Assembly (NCBI GenBank): GCA_946886855.1
Contig: CAMPJJ010000176.1
Location: 1-7,331, forward strand
DNA length: 7,331 bases
Direction: 5' to 3'
From: an uncultured Roseateles sp.
GTDB lineage: Bacteria > Pseudomonadota > Gammaproteobacteria > Burkholderiales > Burkholderiaceae
Positions 5,561-7,331 of the stretch are shown in pieces; the first letter of the stretch is position 1; each line of letters begins with the position of its first letter. The position numbers and the translations under genes are program-made. The notes under the pieces are model-generated. The model was not told the origin of the DNA, ran no database searches, and was given only the letters and a program-made list of their open reading frames with translations.

Positions 5561-7331
5561 CACCACACGGTGATCACCCCCTGCACGCAGATCCATCCCC
5601 ACAACATCACCACCGCTTCGCGCGTGGCGTGCTGCCGGGGGCGGATCAGCCCCGATCCGATCCGGGCCCCGTAGTACAGCGCCAGCATCAGCGCGACGGC
5701 GATCTGCAGTCCCTGCAGACTGTGCAGCGCGGCGAGCGTGCCCGTCCATGCCTCCAGCGTCGGCGGTCGCTCGGCCGGCCAGGCCGTCTGCAAGCCGCTG
5801 TAGAACGCGAGCACCGCCAGTCCGAATGCCGGTGCGAGCAGCACGGCGCGCCACGCCGACACCGGCGCGCGCCACGCACCCCGACCCGCCCACACCACGA
5901 AGACCAGACTCAGCGCATAGCCCAGCGTCTGCAGGCACAGCGTCGCCTGGCTGGCCAATCCCACCCCCGGCGGCGGACAGACATCCAGCTTCATCGCCAC
6001 ATGCAGATGCGCGAAGGCCATCGACGCGAAAATCGTCGCCTCCACCACGATCAGGATCACCACGCCCCAGAACGACGGCGCCTGCCGGCCCGTCACCCCC
6101 ATCGGCAGGATCACCCCGTCCGCCGCTTCGGCCTGCTCGAACGGCGGCGCCCGGTCCGTCTGCCACAACCACGCCCAGATCGCCACGATCGCCAGCACGC
6201 CGCCAGCCACGGTGCCGCTGACGTGCTTCACCGTCATCAGCAGGAAGAAGGCGGCCGTGCCGACCGCCGCCAGCAGCGGCCACAGGCTGTCCCGGGCCAA
6301 GGTCACCACGCGCAGGGGATGCGCCTGCACCGGGCTGGTGAGCAAGGTCTCGCGATCACCGGTGATCGAGCCCGGCAGCCAGTGCGCGCCGGCCTCGACC
6401 TCCTCATGCAAGGACGGGCGATGCCACAGCGGCTCATGGTGCTCCACATGGGGAATGCTGCGCGTGCCGTAGGGCTCGCTCGGCAGCCATTCCAGCGTCG
6501 AGGAGCGCCACGGGTCGTCGTGGTCCTGCGCCGGGCCCCGCTGGCTGCGCACGAGGTCGATGACGAAGAGCAGCACGCCGGCCGCGATGATGAAAGCGCC
6601 CACCGAGGAGAGCAGGTTCGGCAGTTCCAGCCCCAGCCCCGACGGATAGGTGTGCACCCGGCGCGGCATGCCCAGCATGCCGGCGATGTGCATCGGGAAG
6701 AAGGTCAGGTGGAAGCCGCCGAAGATGAGGCCGAACACCCAACGGCCGGCGCGCTCCGACATCGCGCGCCCCTTCCACAGCGGCAGCCAGTGGTAGAACG
6801 CCGCGAACATCGGCAGCACCATGCCGCCGATCAGCACGTAGTGGAAATGCGCGACGACGAAGTAGGTGTCATGCACCTGCCAGTCGATCGGCAGCAGCGC
6901 CAGCATCACGCCGGTCAGGCCGCCCACGACGAAGGTCACCAGGAAGCCGACGAGGAACCAGGTGGCCGTCGTCCATTGCAGCCGGCCCCGCCACAGGGTG
7001 CCGATCCACGCGAAGATCTGCAACGCCCCCGGGATGGCGATGGCGACGCTGAAGATCGAGACCAGGCTCAGTCCCAGCCCGCCCAGGCCCGCCGTGAACA
7101 TGTGGTGCAGCCACAGCAGGAAACTCGCCGCGCCGATCGCCACCAGCGCCGCGCTGACCGCGTGGCGGCCGATCAGCGTGGTCCGCGCCAGCGCCGGCAC
7201 CATCGTCGAGACCAGCCCCGCCGCGGGCAGGAAGATGATGTAGACCTCGGGGTGGCCGAAGAACCAGAACAGGTGTTGCCACAGCAGCGGATCGCCGCCG
7301 CGCGTCGGATCGAAGAACGGCCAGTTGAACG
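5542..7331 (-). CDS. coxAC: fused cytochrome c oxidase subunit I+III, C-terminal part (5' end outside window)
   Basis: The last 595 codons of an inner-membrane haem-copper oxidase core protein that reduces O2 to water and pumps protons. The frame is open from the window edge to the TGA at 5542-5544, so the Met coded at 7203 is internal. Seen, in visible numbering: [14 protein letters not shown] with CuB His26, D-channel Glu28 and cross-linking Tyr30; CuB His75-His76 (LHHMFTAG); His153-Asp154 of the Mg site; haem a3 and haem a ligands His161 and His163 (VAHFHYVL); and GMPRR for the haem propionates. A His-rich linker follows (about 290-320), then a divergent subunit III with its conserved membrane Glu430 (VVEATIF) and a shortened end at WWPRLVA. 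The K-channel Lys and Thr positions are Gln104 and Gly101. Fused I+III proteins are known (Thermus caa3; KEGG class coxAC). Subunit II and cytochrome c genes probably lie upstream, beyond the right edge. It converges on the dehydrogenase gene. Confidence 0.93.
   Translation of the reverse strand, partial: FNWPFFDPTRGGDPLLWQHLFWFFGHPEVYIIFLPAAGLVSTMVPALARTTLIGRHAVSAALVAIGAASFLLWLHHMFTAGLGGLGLSLVSIFSVAIAIPGALQIFAWIGTLWRGRLQWTTATWFLVGFLVTFVVGGLTGVMLALLPIDWQVHDTYFVVAHFHYVLIGGMVLPMFAAFYHWLPLWKGRAMSERAGRWVFGLIFGGFHLTFFPMHIAGMLGMPRRVHTYPSGLGLELPNLLSSVGAFIIAAGVLLFVIDLVRSQRGPAQDHDDPWRSSTLEWLPSEPYGTRSIPHVEHHEPLWHRPSLHEEVEAGAHWLPGSITGDRETLLTSPVQAHPLRVVTLARDSLWPLLAAVGTAAFFLLMTVKHVSGTVAGGVLAIVAIWAWLWQTDRAPPFEQAEAADGVILPMGVTGRQAPSFWGVVILIVVEATIFASMAFAHLHVAMKLDVCPPPGVGLASQATLCLQTLGYALSLVFVVWAGRGAWRAPVSAWRAVLLAPAFGLAVLAFYSGLQTAWPAERPPTLEAWTGTLAALHSLQGLQIAVALMLALYYGARIGSGLIRPRQHATREAVVMLWGWICVQGVITVWWPRLVA

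Noticed and set aside
5525..6283. Open frame of 252 codons on - overlapping the oxidase 3' end in another frame
   Set aside because: It is Gly/Arg/Ala-rich without motifs, while the oxidase frame continues through the region with membrane helices and the subunit III Glu.
7201..7203. ATG on - as the start of the oxidase gene
   Set aside because: The frame continues to the window edge and encodes the essential HPEVY active-site segment upstream of this Met.

Overview
The window is very GC-rich, with G or C at most third codon positions and long open frames antisense to the real genes. The porin type, the flavin-reductase relative and the aldehyde dehydrogenase all look like Burkholderiales (Betaproteobacteria), probably a high-GC Comamonadaceae, Roseateles or Rubrivivax-like genus. 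This placement is inference from protein resemblance and base composition. I see no rRNA, tRNA, insertion sequence, phage gene or CRISPR array.

Layout from left to right: (1) the 3' end of an outer-membrane porin on + (1-423); (2) a 75-base convergent gap holding a five-unit 9-bp tandem repeat and a strong GC hairpin that probably ends the porin transcript; (3) on -, a flavin-reductase-like FMN-binding protein (499-1221) and, upstream of it on the same strand, a large MscS-family mechanosensitive channel (1314-3851), possibly co-transcribed; (4) a 200-base divergent gap; (5) on +, an NAD(P)-dependent succinate-semialdehyde-type aldehyde dehydrogenase (4052-5500) with a clear ribosome binding site; (6) after a 41-base convergent gap, the 3' part of a fused cytochrome c oxidase subunit I+III gene on - (5542-7331), whose 5' end lies beyond the window.

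The genes do not form one pathway. They are envelope and energy functions: outer-membrane diffusion, osmotic safety valve, a flavoprotein, aldehyde oxidation feeding the TCA cycle, and terminal respiration. No complete new multigene system is visible.

The points worth a second look are local. The oxidase keeps the D-channel glutamate, the CuB-tyrosine pair and both haem ligands, but has Gln and Gly where the usual K-channel Lys and Thr sit. Several short tandem repeats of different period (9, 6, 12 and 14 bp) lie in or beside the flavin-reductase and channel genes; two of them add low-complexity segments to proteins.
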